7,739 nucleotides of DNA, taken from assembly GCA_003140785.1 (NCBI GenBank), contig PLKY01000122.1:1-7739 (forward strand), in the 5' to 3' direction. Source of the DNA: Acidobacteriaceae bacterium. GTDB lineage: Bacteria > Acidobacteriota > Terriglobia > Terriglobales > Acidobacteriaceae. Numbering within the stretch: position 1 is the first letter of the stretch; each line of letters starts with the position of its first letter. Positions 7,113 to 7,739 of the stretch are shown in pieces. The position numbers were made by a program, and so were the translations under genes. The notes beneath the pieces are model-generated. The model was not told the DNA's origin and made no database searches. It was given only the letters and a program-made list of their open reading frames with translations.

Positions 7113-7739
7113 TCAGCTTGCCTTCCGCGTTTCGGCCGCGATCTTTCGCAACTCCGGCAATACCGCACCCAATGCCGTTGCTCCTGCATCACGCCTACCC
7201 AGTGCAAAGTAGAGATCGCGATAATGTCGATAAAGCTTCTCATACACTAGCGCAGCCTTGGGGTTGGGCTGCACCGTACGCAGCGGCAGGCAAACCGCGG
7301 TCTGCGCCTCCTCAATCGTTTTGTAGGCTCCAGCCGCCAACAGCGCAAAGATGCCTGAACCGAGGCTTGTCGGAATGCCAGCCGGTACCAGGACTGGCTT
7401 GTTCAGCACATCGGCATAGACACGATTTAGCACTTCGTTTTTTTGCGGGATCCCACCCGCATTGATGACGCGATCCACACGCACGCCATGGTCGGCCATG
7501 CGTTCCAAAATAATCCTCGTATGGAACGCTGTTCCTTCGATAGCAGCGAATAGCTCGTCCTGGGCCGTATGCACCAGGTTCCAACCGAGCGTCACTCCAC
7601 CCAGCTCAGGATTCACGAGCACCGTGCGATCGCCGTTGTCCCAGCTCAGCCGCAGCAGCCCGGTCTGCCCGGCCTTGTAGGCTTCCAGCCCTTCCGAGAG
7701 CGCCGCGACGGTGGTTCCCGCCCGCCGAGCTACTGCCTC
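7113..7739 (-). CDS. araB: L-ribulokinase-like FGGY carbohydrate kinase, C-terminal part
   Basis: The visible 208 residues are the C-terminal third or so of an FGGY-family sugar kinase; the frame stays open to the window edge, so the start lies beyond 7739. Ribulokinase phosphorylates L-ribulose to L-ribulose 5-phosphate in L-arabinose breakdown in the cytoplasm. Visible AraB-like features in the partial protein are GLLRLSWDNGDRTVLVNPEL (residues 27-46), the helix ELFAAIEGTAFHTRIILERM (62-81), the ATP-site block NAGGIPQKNEVLNRVYADVL (93-112), and SLGSGIFALLAAGAYKTIEE (125-144). The WDNGDRTVLV and IPQKN blocks favour ribulokinase over xylulokinase or glycerol kinase. The gene converges on the receptor gene with 97 bases between the stops. 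Whether other arabinose genes (araA, araD) lie upstream cannot be seen. The family is certain; the exact sugar is likely but not proven. Confidence 0.88.
   Translation of the reverse strand, partial: EAVARRAGTTVAALSEGLEAYKAGQTGLLRLSWDNGDRTVLVNPELGGVTLGWNLVHTAQDELFAAIEGTAFHTRIILERMADHGVRVDRVINAGGIPQKNEVLNRVYADVLNKPVLVPAGIPTSLGSGIFALLAAGAYKTIEEAQTAVCLPLRTVQPNPKAALVYEKLYRHYRDLYFALGRRDAGATALGAVLPELRKIAAETRKAS

Noticed and set aside
7091..7465. A 124-codon + strand open frame over the kinase gene
   Set aside because: It is the antisense shadow of the conserved ribulokinase-like sequence, with no recognisable domain.
1..7739. CRISPR arrays, tRNA/rRNA genes, insertion sequences or phage genes
   Set aside because: Nothing with regularly spaced repeats, cloverleaf-like sequence, transposase motifs or terminal inverted repeats was recognised by reading both strands.

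Overview
The window looks like a stretch of a moderately GC-rich Gram-negative chromosome, most probably from an acidobacterium (Acidobacteriota). The main reason is the 1253-residue TonB-dependent receptor with an N-terminal carboxypeptidase-regulatory-like domain and the 'FGGAFGGPIKKDKLFFFGNYEG' type of plug/barrel junction (residues 287-308), a receptor class greatly expanded in that phylum. The assignment is inference from protein style; no rRNA or tRNA is present to confirm it.

Positions 1-2942 (+ strand) hold a tightly packed three-gene cluster: the C-terminal part of a circularly permuted ATP-grasp protein (DUF404/DUF407 type, cut by the window edge), an alpha-E protein (DUF403), and a transglutaminase-like cysteine peptidase/transferase with an intact Cys-His-Asp triad. 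Gaps are 32 and 19 bases, so they are almost certainly one operon. These three families recur together in many bacteria and are proposed, from comparative genomics, to make and process an amide- or peptide-linked product. The substrate is not known. This is the least understood system in the window, although the association itself has been described before.

Positions 2943-3253 form a 311-base gap. It starts with a possible terminator, continues as an AT-rich promoter-like island, then carries GC-rich short repeats and a dyad, and ends in a strong ribosome binding site. Positions 3254-7015 (+) encode the large outer-membrane TonB-dependent receptor, starting at GTG and complete to its C-terminal phenylalanine. 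A good intrinsic terminator follows at 7038-7071.

Positions 7113-7739 (- strand) hold the C-terminal 208 residues of an FGGY carbohydrate kinase that looks like L-ribulokinase (AraB), converging on the receptor gene. The receptor and kinase may both belong to sugar use, but they are convergent and not an operon. I saw no tRNA, rRNA, CRISPR array, insertion sequence or phage gene.
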